64,000 bases of DNA, taken from positions 235,947-299,946 of the forward strand of contig NZ_VFTZ01000005.1 of the NCBI RefSeq assembly GCF_006440775.1. Reading direction: 5' to 3'. This document shows, piece after piece, positions 35,743 to 43,961 of this stretch; positions within the stretch are counted from its first letter, which is position 1; each line of letters opens with the position of its first letter. The translations under genes were made by a program, and so were the position numbers. The notes under the pieces were generated by a model, which was not told the DNA's origin, ran no database searches, and was given only the letters and a program-made list of their open reading frames with translations. Source of the stretch: Mesorhizobium sp. B2-7-2 (lineage in GTDB: Bacteria > Pseudomonadota > Alphaproteobacteria > Rhizobiales > Rhizobiaceae).

Positions 35743-36360
35743 ATGGGCATTTATAGTGAGATGATCCTGCCTCGCCTGGTCCATGGGTCGATGCGCAATG
35801 CCGAACTTCTCCCCTACCGCCGGCGCGTATTGGCGCCTGCGGAGGGCCGCGTGCTGGAGGTCGGCATAGGTTCCGGCCTCAACCTGCCGCATTACCCCGA
35901 GGGCGTGACCAAGGTCATCGGAATCGATCCTTCGGCCCGCCTCGCAGCGATGGCGCGGCGCGCAGCAAGCAGCGTCGCATTCCCGGTCACCGTCACGGAG
36001 CATTCCGCCGAGGCAATTCCATTGGAGACCGGCTCGGTCGACACGGTCGTGACCACGTGGACCTTGTGCTCGATCCCACGCGTCGGCCGGGCTCTCTGCG
36101 AGATGCGGCGAGCGCTCAAACCCGGCGGACAGCTGCTTTTCGTCGAGCATGGTCTTTCACCGGACAAATCCGTCCGCCGCTGGCAGGACAGACTCACGCC
36201 GCTCTGGAAGTGCTGCGCTGGCGGCTGCCATCTCAATCGGCCGATCGGAAAGCTCATCGAAGATGCCGGGTTCAGATGCTCAGCACTCGAGACAGGCTAT
36301 GCAAAAGGGCCGAGGCCAATGGTGTTCATGTATGAGGGCCGCGCATCGAACGATGGCTGA
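35743..36360 (+). CDS. Class I SAM-dependent methyltransferase
   Basis: This 205-residue methyltransferase-11-type protein has motif I VLEVGIGSGLNLPHY, the acidic ribose-binding GIDPSARL and motif III LKPGGQLLFVEHGL. The following RWQDRLTPLWKCCAGGCHLNR resembles METTL7-like / phospholipid N-methyltransferase relatives, so a lipid substrate is plausible. A GGGAG ribosome-binding site precedes the ATG by seven nt. It is cotranscribed with the sterol-desaturase-family gene. Confidence 0.83.
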   Translation: MGIYSEMILPRLVHGSMRNAELLPYRRRVLAPAEGRVLEVGIGSGLNLPHYPEGVTKVIGIDPSARLAAMARRAASSVAFPVTVTEHSAEAIPLETGSVDTVVTTWTLCSIPRVGRALCEMRRALKPGGQLLFVEHGLSPDKSVRRWQDRLTPLWKCCAGGCHLNRPIGKLIEDAGFRCSALETGYAKGPRPMVFMYEGRASNDG

Positions 36361-36567
36361 TCGGTAAGCCGGGTGCAGTCCGGATATTCTGTTCACGGGA
36401 AGTTAGGATAGGCGCCCGCCAGAAACCCGCCGCCCCAATGGAAAAGCAGCGGGCTTTGAACAGGCGGCCGCATCCATGCGGAATCGACCGCCTCAACCCG
36501 TCACCCGAGCGCATGGCGATTATTCCATGGCGGGATAACGGTATGATGGGCTCATAGAAGAGAGGCT

Positions 36568-36846
36568 TCAGCCCCCCATCTTCTTGGCCATCGCGCAGAA
36601 GTCCGCATGCGACTTGTTAAGTGTCGTGTCGCCGCAGTCTTTCAAAACCGCTGTACGCTCATCCGGCTTCATGGCCATCCAGGCAGTCTTGAAATCCGCC
36701 TCGGTTCTCAACGTTTTCATGCCAGCGTCGGTGAAGAACGGCGACATCTTGGCCGGGTCATCGAGCGCGGATGTATTTCCGGCCATCGCGGCACTACCCA
36801 TCATTGCGAGCGCAACTGCGCTCATGCAGAGCACCTTCATTTTCAT
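36568..36846 (-). CDS. Small periplasmic protein of unknown function
   Basis: This 92-residue protein has a typical signal peptide (MKMKVLCMSAVALAMMGSAA, cleavage near AMA-G, residue 22) and a mature part rich in Lys, Asp and Met. It contains two Cys (in KDCGD and DFCAM) that could form a disulfide. A GGAGG-like sequence precedes the ATG. It is monocistronic. No family is recognised; it resembles the many small secreted proteins of rhizobia. Confidence 0.68.
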   Translation of the reverse strand: MKMKVLCMSAVALAMMGSAAMAGNTSALDDPAKMSPFFTDAGMKTLRTEADFKTAWMAMKPDERTAVLKDCGDTTLNKSHADFCAMAKKMGG

Positions 36847-37157
36847 TTGAATATCCTCCGGTTAGGTCCCAATGAAATGCGACCGTGATGGAAGAACGCG
36901 CAGTCATTCGAGACGTTCCCACGCGTCGCAAACAAGCAAGGCGGTTACGCCCGGATTACGGTGACCGTGCAGCCTCACGCTGCTCCAGGAGCGCTGGCTC
37001 TGATCATTAGCCACCGTAGTTCCGCCAATCTGAAGCCCGGCATCTCGATTGCTCACTAATTGCAGGCAACGACGTTAGGCCCAACGGAATGGGCATTCAG
37101 TCCAAATTGCTGGTCCTCGCGAGGCCAAATAACCTCGCGAAGGAAAGGCAAGGGCAA

Positions 37158-37370
37158 ATGGCCGGGAAACGAGCGATTGCTGTCAAAGACTGGTCTTGCG
37201 CCATGAGTGACGAGATTGGCCGCGTGGTCTTGGCCATAAACTCGACCGAAGGTGAAACGACCTACGTTCTGATGACAACCTTCCAGGCGGCGAAAATGGC
37301 TCAGGAGCTGCGGTCGCCGAAGATGGTCCCCCGATACGACATGCAGCCAGGCCAGCCGCAAGGTTCCTAA
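37158..37370 (+). CDS. Small hypothetical protein preceding a P-loop kinase-like gene
   Basis: I propose the ATG at 37158, preceded by the purine-rich AAGGAAAGGCAAGGG, giving 70 residues; the frame is open back to an ATG at 37089. The sequence (SDEIGRVVLAINSTEGETTY...) suggests one small alpha/beta domain with no membrane segment. It ends 3 bp before the P-loop gene, so the two are probably cotranscribed. No family is recognised. Confidence 0.45.
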   Translation: MAGKRAIAVKDWSCAMSDEIGRVVLAINSTEGETTYVLMTTFQAAKMAQELRSPKMVPRYDMQPGQPQGS

Positions 37371-37373
37371 CGC

Positions 37374-38144
37374 ATGATTGTTGAATTCGCAGGTCCGGCT
37401 GGGTCAGGCAAAACGACATGTGCGCATGCGCTCTATGAACAGTTGCGGGCTCACGGACACCCTGCAAGGATTGTTCTCACTGACCGGCGGGCTGCTCACC
37501 GATCCATGCTGGACCCCGGCGGCATTGTCACTGCGATGTGTCGAGTCGCTCGCGCGGCTGCACGCTCGATTGGCATGGCTTGTCACCCATCCGCAAATGC
37601 CGTCGACTTCAGAATTCGCGCGAACCTAGTGCACACACTGCCTCCCACAAACGTGATCTGGCGCATCAGGCTAAGTCAATACGTTCTCCGCCTTGCCCGC
37701 GCATGGCGCCAATCTGCCACCAGCGAGGAAATTCTTATTTTCGACGAAGCCTTCGTTCAGGCGGTTTCGATGCTCGCCTGCTTCAGTGAAACAGCAGATG
37801 AGACGTGCCTTGCTCACGCGCTGGATTTCATCCCCGAGTCGGACGTGGTGGTTAGAATCGACGCCTGCGAGCAACTTCTCATCGAGCGGCTTGACCGGAG
37901 ACAGAAGAGCCACACCTTTGCCGAGCGTTTGTTCGAAACCGGATTGGACAAAAGGCTTCAGTCGGCCACTGTCGTGGCGCGCGTATGCGGCTTGCTGACG
38001 GCGCGCGGCCGGTGGATCATTGACGTCGACGCTAACAATCAACGTGCACTAACGCTGGCGATCGACGAAATCGAAGAGGAAATCTTGGCGAGGTACAAAC
38101 GCGGCTTGCACCCGGCAGCCTATCAGCCAATTCCGTTGGATTGA
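37374..38144 (+). CDS. P-loop nucleotide kinase-like protein
   Basis: This 256-residue protein starts directly with a P-loop: MIVEFAGPAGSGKTTCAHAL (Walker A at residues 7-15). ILIFDEAF near residue 120 is a Walker B-type strand. The RLDRRQKSHTFAERL region resembles the LID/arginine-rich segment of thymidylate- and nucleoside-kinase folds. The substrate cannot be assigned. Base composition is lower in GC than the core genes around it. The gene before it ends 3 bp upstream. Confidence 0.65.
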   Translation: MIVEFAGPAGSGKTTCAHALYEQLRAHGHPARIVLTDRRAAHRSMLDPGGIVTAMCRVARAAARSIGMACHPSANAVDFRIRANLVHTLPPTNVIWRIRLSQYVLRLARAWRQSATSEEILIFDEAFVQAVSMLACFSETADETCLAHALDFIPESDVVVRIDACEQLLIERLDRRQKSHTFAERLFETGLDKRLQSATVVARVCGLLTARGRWIIDVDANNQRALTLAIDEIEEEILARYKRGLHPAAYQPIPLD

Positions 38145-39204
38145 TTGGCGGCCTGCAACGGAATTCCAGTCACCGTCGGCAAGATGGCTGCAGCCGCCAA
38201 ACATCACCGCTGCCTCTACCGCGCATGGGCAGTTCCGTCACCGTAGGTCCAGGAACAGCCGTCGGGACTTATTGGCAAGGCGGGTCTTGGTTCCCACTGG
38301 CCGGCTAGGCATCCTCCATTTGTATGGCAAGAATCTTGGGTCGGGCTGATAGGCTCGATCTCAGCCGGGGCGTTGCGAGCCTTGCTGGTCAGGCCCGGCC
38401 TGACTGGTTCTACCCCGCCAGCCTTGCCGGGCTGATTCTCCGAAGTGCCGGCCCGCTGTCGTCGCCGGCTAGGCCTCGTCGTGTTCGATCCCAACGCTGT
38501 CCCCGTCACCATGGACCTTTGTTCCGATCCCAGTCGTTGGCTTTGTCGGGCGGTAGCATTTCGGATTTCGCGTTGCTTGTCCTTGCGCGGCTTGGGACCG
38601 GGCAGATCGCGCGATGATTTAGGGTCGATTGAGCTTATCCCCGCGGTCGAACAGAATGGGCCCGAATCTCCTGTTGAGGGATGCAGCCGTCCGACTTGTA
38701 AGCGTTCGCCGCTGCTTGCCAGGGCCGACAGCGCCGGCGCGAGACTAGCAAACCATGTGGCTTGGGAGCGCGGCGGTTCGCCGTCGATGCCCGTCGTCGC
38801 CTTCATTCAACGGTTCCAGCAGCGCGGTACAATCGATCAGATCGTGAAACTGGGCGCTTGGATCAAGCCGAAGGCAGGAGCCGTAAGATCGCAGGCTTCG
38901 CAGCCCCTGCATTTTTTGCAGCCTCGCCCGACGTTCCGCTTCTCCCGGCAATGGCCGAGTTGAGCTTGTGTTCTTTTCCATCGGAGACTGCATGAGCAGC
39001 CCCTCCCTGAGGTTTCGGTCGCAGCGACGATCTTATTACTCTCGCAGCGACGATGCCATCATCCATTTGGAGGGCCAATGCCTTCGGCGGGAGCTCACGG
39101 CCGCCGATCGGACCAAGACACGGCATCCGGCGACAGGAACCTTTGCGGAAACCACCCGTTGACCCTGCTGCGAGAGGGGTCGACGATATCTGGGATCCGT
39201 TGCC
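38145..39204. other. 1.06-kb region without a recognisable gene
   Basis: Several long frames are open on both strands (for example 38216-38806 minus and 38445-38963 plus), but their translations are Arg/Pro/Ser-rich low-complexity sequence without recognisable motifs or good ribosome-binding sites. GC-rich palindromic patches (GCCGGCCC, CGCCGGCT) occur around 38380-38480. It may be decayed coding or mobile DNA, or a long leader for the efflux genes. Confidence 0.5.
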
Positions 39205-40395
39205 TTGGACGCAAAAACTGACAGAAAAGAGCGCGAAACCGCTCCCACGGAGGAACCGCGGGCTCAGCCCCGGGCCGATCGGCAGCAACGCCCGCCGGGC
39301 GACGACAAGCACGTCGAAGACGCGCAAGCGCAAGACGCGCAGGCGAATGACGGTTCGTCCGACGGCAACAAACCCGGCCTCATCAGACGCCATCCCTATA
39401 TAGCGGCGATCGTTGCCATCCTAATCCTGTTGGTCATCGCGGCCGCAGTCATCTGGTGGATCAACGCACGGCGCTATGAATGGACCGACGACGCCTTCAT
39501 CGACGCCCGCACGGTGACGATCGGCGCGGAAATTGCCGGGCGCATCACCGACGTTGCCGTCACCGACAACCAGCCGGTCGAGGCCGGCGCCGTGCTTCTG
39601 CGCATCGACGACAGCGATTATCAGGCCTCGCTCAAACAGGCTGAAGCCGGCGTGGCGGCGGCGCAGGCCGAGATCGCCAACATCCAGGCCCAGACCCAGG
39701 CGCAGAACTCCAAGATCGATGTCGCCGGAAAGCAGGTGGCGCAGGCGCAGGCCGCGCTCGAATTCGCCAAATCCGAGGACCAGCGCAACCGCGAGCTGCT
39801 CGCCAAGGGCACGGCGACGCAACAACAGGCACAGCAGGCCGCTTCGACCTTGCGCCAGGATCAGGCAACGCTCGATGCCGCCAACGCCAATGCCGAGGCG
39901 GCGAAAAGCCAGGTTGCGGTTCTGCAGGCACAGGGCAAGAGCGCCGAGGCCAAGCTTCGGCAGGCCGAGGCCGCCGAGGATCAGGCCAAGACCACCCTCA
40001 CCCGCACGACGATCACGGCGCCTGTCGCCGGTCATGCCACCAACATCACGGCGGCGAAAGGCACCTATGCGCAGCCCGGCCAGGTGCTGATGATGTTCGT
40101 GCCCAAGGACGTCTGGGTGAAGGCGAACTTCAAGGAGACTCAGCTCGACCTGATGCGGCCGGGCCAACCCGTCGACATCGCCATCGACGCCTATCCGGAA
40201 AAGACCTTCCATGGCCATGTCGACAGCGTCCAGGCCGGCAGCGGCACGGCGTTCAGCCTGCTCCCGGCCGAAAACGCCACCGGCAATTTCGTCAAGGTGG
40301 TGCAGCGCGTGCCGGTCAAGATCGTCTTCGACCAGCCGCCCGGCGTCTATCTCGGTCCCGGCATGTCTGTGGTGCCGACGGTCAAGGTCAGATGA
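39205..40395 (+). CDS. HlyD/EmrA-family efflux periplasmic adaptor
   Basis: This membrane-fusion protein links an inner-membrane exporter to a TolC-type channel. It is 396 residues: a charged ~60-residue cytoplasmic N-terminus, one transmembrane helix (YIAAIVAILILLVIAAAVIWW), a barrel-sandwich/lipoyl half (ITDVAVTDNQPVEAGAVLLRID), a long Ala/Gln-rich coiled coil and the second lipoyl half (TTITAPVAGHATNITAAKGTY). No in-frame ATG exists near the N-terminus, so a TTG at 39205 is the likely start. It overlaps the emrB-type gene by 4 nt. tolC at 30261-31640 is a possible partner. Confidence 0.9.
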   Translation: MDAKTDRKERETAPTEEPRAQPRADRQQRPPGDDKHVEDAQAQDAQANDGSSDGNKPGLIRRHPYIAAIVAILILLVIAAAVIWWINARRYEWTDDAFIDARTVTIGAEIAGRITDVAVTDNQPVEAGAVLLRIDDSDYQASLKQAEAGVAAAQAEIANIQAQTQAQNSKIDVAGKQVAQAQAALEFAKSEDQRNRELLAKGTATQQQAQQAASTLRQDQATLDAANANAEAAKSQVAVLQAQGKSAEAKLRQAEAAEDQAKTTLTRTTITAPVAGHATNITAAKGTYAQPGQVLMMFVPKDVWVKANFKETQLDLMRPGQPVDIAIDAYPEKTFHGHVDSVQAGSGTAFSLLPAENATGNFVKVVQRVPVKIVFDQPPGVYLGPGMSVVPTVKVR

Positions 40396-42008
40396 GCGAT
40401 GCCGCAACAGTCCAGGGCGACCAAAGCCGGTCGGCGGCCGGCGGCCGTAATCCCTGGCTTATTGCGATCGTCGTCTCGATCGCGACCTTCATGCTGGTGC
40501 TCGACACCTCGATCGCCAATGTCGCGCTGCGCAATATCGCCGGCAGCCTGGCCGCCGGCATGGACGAGAGCACATGGGTGATCACCACCTATCTCGTCGC
40601 CAACTCCGTCATCATCCCGGTCAGCGGCTGGCTCGCCAGCGTCATCGGCCGCAAGCGCTATTACATGATCTGCGTGGCCACCTTCACGCTCGCATCGCTG
40701 CTGTGCGGGCTAGCCCCCAATCTGCCGACGCTGATTGCCTTCCGCATCCTGCAGGGGCTCGGCGGCGGCGGCATGGCGCCGAGCGAGCAATCGATCCTCG
40801 CCGACACGTTCCCGCCGGAGAAACGCTCCCAGGCTTTTGCCCTCTATGGCATTGCGGTCATCGTTGCGCCAACGGTCGGCCCGACCATCGGCGGCTGGCT
40901 GACGGACAATTTCTCGTGGCATTGGATCTTCTTCATCAATGTGCCGTTCGGCATCATGTCGCTGGCGCTCGTGCAATGGCTGGTCATCGAGCCCGACATT
41001 CTCGAGCGCGAGCGCCGCGAGCGGCTGAGCAAGGGGTTGAAGGTCGACTGGATCGGCTTCATCCTGGTGGCGATGGCGCTCGGCTGCCTCGAAGTCTTTC
41101 TCGACGAGGGCCAGCGCAACGACTGGTTCGCATCGACCTTCATCACCACCTTCGCCGTGATCTCGGCGGTGTCGTTCCTGCTGCTTGTTCCTTGGGAGTG
41201 GACGAGGCGCGATCCGATCGTCGACATCCGCCTGCTTTTCAGCCGTCAGTTCGGCATGTCGTTCCTGGTCATGATGGCGGTCGGCGCGGTGCTTTTCAGC
41301 ACCACGCAGCTCTTGCCGCAGCTGCAGCAGACGACCTTCGACTACACCGCCACCCTTTCCGGCCTGTCGATGATGCCGGGCGGCATCGCCATGCTGATGC
41401 TGATGCCGATTTCAGGCTTTGCCGCCGGTATCGTTCAGCCGCGCTATCTCATCATGCTGGGCATGTCGGTGGTCGCGGTCGCGCTCTGGCACACGACCTC
41501 GCTGACGCCCGATGCCAGCTTCGGCTTCTTCGCCTATGCGCGCGTCTACATGATGATCGGCCTGCCGTTCCTGTTCATCCCGATCTCGACCGCCGCCTAT
41601 GTCGGCCTGCCGCCGCAGAAGACCGATCAGGCGTCCTCGCTGATCAATGTCGCGCGCAACCTCGGCGGCAGCATCGGCGTGTCGCTGTCCAACACGGTGA
41701 TTGCCCAGAACGCCCAGCTCCATCAGTCGGTGCTGGTCAGCCACACGGCGCAGTCGAGCGACACCTATCAGCAGACGCTTCGCCAGGTGACGGACCATTT
41801 CGTCGCCGAAGGCTCGCCGCTGGCCGAGGCCAGGCAACAGGCCGTGGGTTGGATTGGCCAGGAGATCGGCCGCCAGGCTTCGCTGCTCGCCTATGTCGAT
41901 GTCTTCTTCTATTGCGCGGTAGCGACGGCGCTGCTCGTACCGCTCGCCCTGCTGCTGCGGCCGCCGAAGTCCGGGACAGCCAAACGGCAGGACAGTCCCG
42001 CCGTGTGA
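40392..42008 (+). CDS. DHA2-family MFS multidrug exporter (EmrB/QacA type)
   Basis: This is a 538-residue proton-driven drug exporter with about 14 transmembrane segments. N-terminal markers are TFMLVLDTSIANVALRNIAG (DHA2 motif) and SVIGRKRYYMI (motif A). LQGLGGGGMAPSEQSILADTFP and GPTIGGWLTDNFSWHWIFFINVPFG are motifs typical of EmrB. The ATG overlaps the stop of the adaptor gene (ATGA), so the two are translationally coupled. Confidence 0.94.
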   Translation: MSDAATVQGDQSRSAAGGRNPWLIAIVVSIATFMLVLDTSIANVALRNIAGSLAAGMDESTWVITTYLVANSVIIPVSGWLASVIGRKRYYMICVATFTLASLLCGLAPNLPTLIAFRILQGLGGGGMAPSEQSILADTFPPEKRSQAFALYGIAVIVAPTVGPTIGGWLTDNFSWHWIFFINVPFGIMSLALVQWLVIEPDILERERRERLSKGLKVDWIGFILVAMALGCLEVFLDEGQRNDWFASTFITTFAVISAVSFLLLVPWEWTRRDPIVDIRLLFSRQFGMSFLVMMAVGAVLFSTTQLLPQLQQTTFDYTATLSGLSMMPGGIAMLMLMPISGFAAGIVQPRYLIMLGMSVVAVALWHTTSLTPDASFGFFAYARVYMMIGLPFLFIPISTAAYVGLPPQKTDQASSLINVARNLGGSIGVSLSNTVIAQNAQLHQSVLVSHTAQSSDTYQQTLRQVTDHFVAEGSPLAEARQQAVGWIGQEIGRQASLLAYVDVFFYCAVATALLVPLALLLRPPKSGTAKRQDSPAV

Positions 42009-42080
42009 CAGAGCCGCTTGCAAAAGGATGCTTGTAGGTCAATGTCGATCGGGCGATGGTGCGGCAATTTGGAGGGGACT

Positions 42081-42512
42081 ATGCGCAACATCACGATACC
42101 GGCACTGCTGGCGATAGCCGCCGTCTACGCGACCGCGGCCAATGCCTTGGACAGCTCGAACAGCCCCGTCGTGGTGACGCCGCTGGCGGCGAAGACGACG
42201 ACCGCATCGGGTCAGCCGATCACGCTGCCGCAAAAGAATGTCGAGGTTCAAGTCTCGTCATACCAGATAGCCCCCGGCGCTACCCTGCCGGTGCACAAGC
42301 ACCCCTTCCCGCGCTATGCCTACGTCGAGCAAGGCACGCTCAGGGTCGCCAATGTCGAGACCGGCGCCGCCAATATCTACCAGACCGGCGACTTCATCGT
42401 CGAGATGATCGGCCAGTGGCACCAGGCCACCAATATCGGCACCGATCCGGTGAAGCTGCTGGTGATCGATCAGGTCGAGCAAGGCGCCAAGAACACGATC
42501 CTGAAACAGTAG
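42081..42512 (+). CDS. Secreted cupin-domain protein
   Basis: This 143-residue protein has a signal peptide (MRNITIPALLAIAAVYATAA, cleavage near ANA-L) and one cupin_2 domain. Cupin motif 1 is ATLPVHKHPFPRYAYVEQGTL and motif 2 is GDFIVEMIGQWHQATNIG, with His ligands. The ATG at 42081 follows a strong GGAGGGG. It lies 72 bp after the exporter and may be cotranscribed. Its enzymatic role is unknown. Confidence 0.83.
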   Translation: MRNITIPALLAIAAVYATAANALDSSNSPVVVTPLAAKTTTASGQPITLPQKNVEVQVSSYQIAPGATLPVHKHPFPRYAYVEQGTLRVANVETGAANIYQTGDFIVEMIGQWHQATNIGTDPVKLLVIDQVEQGAKNTILKQ

Positions 42513-42522
42513 CCGGCGAGAG

Positions 42523-42540
42523 GCCCGCTTCGGAGCGGGC
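42523..42540 (+). terminator. Possible hairpin terminator after the cupin gene
   Basis: GCCCGCT (42523-42529) pairs with AGCGGGC (42534-42540) around a TCGG loop, 10 bp after the cupin stop. There is no good T-run on either side, so intrinsic termination is uncertain; it may be bidirectional between the convergent cupin and AhpD-like genes. Confidence 0.4.
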
Positions 42541-42554
42541 GCCCTCCTCCCGCC

Positions 42555-43013
42555 TTATCCCCAGGCGCCCACGGGTTGCCGCGTGGTGGCGTTCAGGCGG
42601 TTGAACGCATTGATCAGCGCGATCTGGATCACCAGGGCGGCGAGCGCCTTGTCGTCATAATGGCGCGCCGCTTCGTCCCAGACGTCGTCCGGCACCGCAT
42701 CGGAACGGTCGGCCATGCGCGTCGCGGCTTCGGCAAGCGCAAGCGCCGCGCGCTCTGCGTCATTGAAATAAGGCGTCTCCCGCCATGCCGACACGGCGAA
42801 GATCCGCTCGTCCTTCTCGCCGGCCTTCTTCAATTCACGCGCATGCATGTCGACGCAGACGGCACAGGCGTTGATCTGGCTGGCACGCAGATGAACGAGC
42901 TTGCGCGTCACATAAGGCAAGCCGCCGGCTTCGGTCGACTTGTCGAGCGCCAGCAGCGCCTGCAGCGCGCCGGGAATGAGCATCACCGGGTTCTTCAATC
43001 TTGCTTCCATCAT
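42555..43013 (-). CDS. Carboxymuconolactone decarboxylase / AhpD-like protein
   Basis: This 152-residue alkylhydroperoxidase-D-like protein has the redox motif CAVCVDMHARELKKAG (CxxC with His four residues on), preceded by LVHLRASQIN, and AALALAEAATRM in the C-terminal half. Such proteins remove peroxides or act as generic redox partners. It begins with MMEARLKNPVMLIPGALQAL, typical of the group. It is convergent with the cupin gene. Confidence 0.88.
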   Translation of the reverse strand: MMEARLKNPVMLIPGALQALLALDKSTEAGGLPYVTRKLVHLRASQINACAVCVDMHARELKKAGEKDERIFAVSAWRETPYFNDAERAALALAEAATRMADRSDAVPDDVWDEAARHYDDKALAALVIQIALINAFNRLNATTRQPVGAWG

Positions 43014-43098
43014 TGGTCTCCTTCAGACGTTTTTCTGCGAGCCCTGGATGCAGACGCATCAGGGGACTTGCACCTCATGTCGGCGCAAATGCCGGGGA

Positions 43099-43554
43099 TC
43101 AGTCCTGCCCGGCGGCAACCTGCTCAAGCCGCTCCAGGATGCGTGGCCAACCGCTTCCCATGCCTTTGTAGCCAGGCTCGTCCTGCGGCCTGAAACCGGA
43201 TTGCTCCATCCGCACCCGGGTGGCATCGCCTTCCGGCGTCAACGACCATGTCACCACCGTCTTCAGGCCACTGTCGGACTCGCTTCCGTCGCCCCAGCTG
43301 TAGGCGAGCAGTCTTGGCGGTTCGACCCTCAGTACCACACAGTTCGTCACGCCTGACCAGCCGGGCACGGGCTTTGCGCGAAAGGTGAAGCGATGGCCTT
43401 CGACCGGCGCGAAGTCGTTTTCCATCAGCCATTCGGCAACGAGATGCGGAAACGTCAGCGCACGCCAAACCTTGTCGGCGCCGTGTGGAATGAGCCGCTC
43501 GACGACGATCGATTTGGTTTCATCCTTCGTCGGGTCTTTGGCGATATCGTCCAT
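43099..43554 (-). CDS. SRPBCC (AHSA1-like) domain protein
   Basis: A START-like hydrophobic-cavity domain spans residues about 12-150: SIVVERLIPHGADKVWRALT at the start, WLMENDFAPVEGHRFTFRA in the middle, and the C-terminal helix YKGMGSGWPRILERLEQVA. The frame is open up to 43794, but the ATG at 43554 has an excellent AAGGAGG five nt upstream and gives a complete 151-residue domain. The upstream 240 nt encode half of a second, paralogous domain in the same frame (separate entry). Relatives are usually paired with an ArsR regulator, which is missing here. Confidence 0.82.
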   Translation of the reverse strand: MDDIAKDPTKDETKSIVVERLIPHGADKVWRALTFPHLVAEWLMENDFAPVEGHRFTFRAKPVPGWSGVTNCVVLRVEPPRLLAYSWGDGSESDSGLKTVVTWSLTPEGDATRVRMEQSGFRPQDEPGYKGMGSGWPRILERLEQVAAGQD

Positions 43555-43794
43555 GGCATCCTCCTTGTCCAATTGTTCCAACAATTTCTGCAAAGCCGCG
43601 AGACAGCGCTTCCAGCGACGGCTGGCGCGTCGATAGCTCTGCGCATCCCGAGGTCTAAAGCCCGATTGTTCCACGCGCAGATGGGTGCCGGTTTCGGTCG
43701 GCGTCAGCGTCCAGGTGACGACAGTCCTCAGGCCGGTCTTTGTGCGATCCTCTTCACCATCTCCAGGTGGCACGTCGTGCTTCCCATTCATCAA
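43555..43794 (-). pseudogene. C-terminal half of a second SRPBCC domain, in frame with the intact gene
   Basis: The translation (GLRTVVTWTLTPTETGTHLR, then VEQSGFRPRDAQSYRRASRRW) is clearly paralogous to the C-terminal half of the intact downstream gene (GLKTVVTWSLTPEGDATRVR and MEQSGFRPQDEPGYKGMGSGW). The N-terminal half of this copy is absent. No stop codon separates it from the intact gene, so a 231-residue fusion starting at 43794 is possible if that ATG is used. I read it as a deletion remnant. Confidence 0.6.
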
Positions 43795-43810
43795 TAACTC
43801 GCCAGCTATG

Positions 43811-43834
43811 GGTTATCTATAACCTGGCAGTTAT
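43811..43834. promoter_or_regulatory. Overlapping palindromes between SRPBCC remnant and cutC
   Basis: GGTTAT-CT-ATAACC (43811-43824) overlaps ATAAC-N6-GTTAT (43819-43834). Such AT-rich dyads resemble ArsR-family operators, which normally control ArsR-SRPBCC operons; no ArsR gene is present beside it. It lies just upstream of the SRPBCC remnant. Confidence 0.5.
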
Positions 43835-43961
43835 GAATGTCAACGGCATTCTGCATCAAGCCTCGATAATCACCGCCGGACCCTGGATCGATCGTTGCGG
43901 CTTTCGCGGCAATCGCCGCGATGCTAGGGCTGGCGATCTGTTGAAACATGGATGGACATTG

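Noticed and set aside
38216..38806. Minus-strand frame of 196 codons
   Set aside because: Pro/Arg/Ser-rich translation, no motif, no convincing ribosome-binding site; competing frames are open on the other strand.
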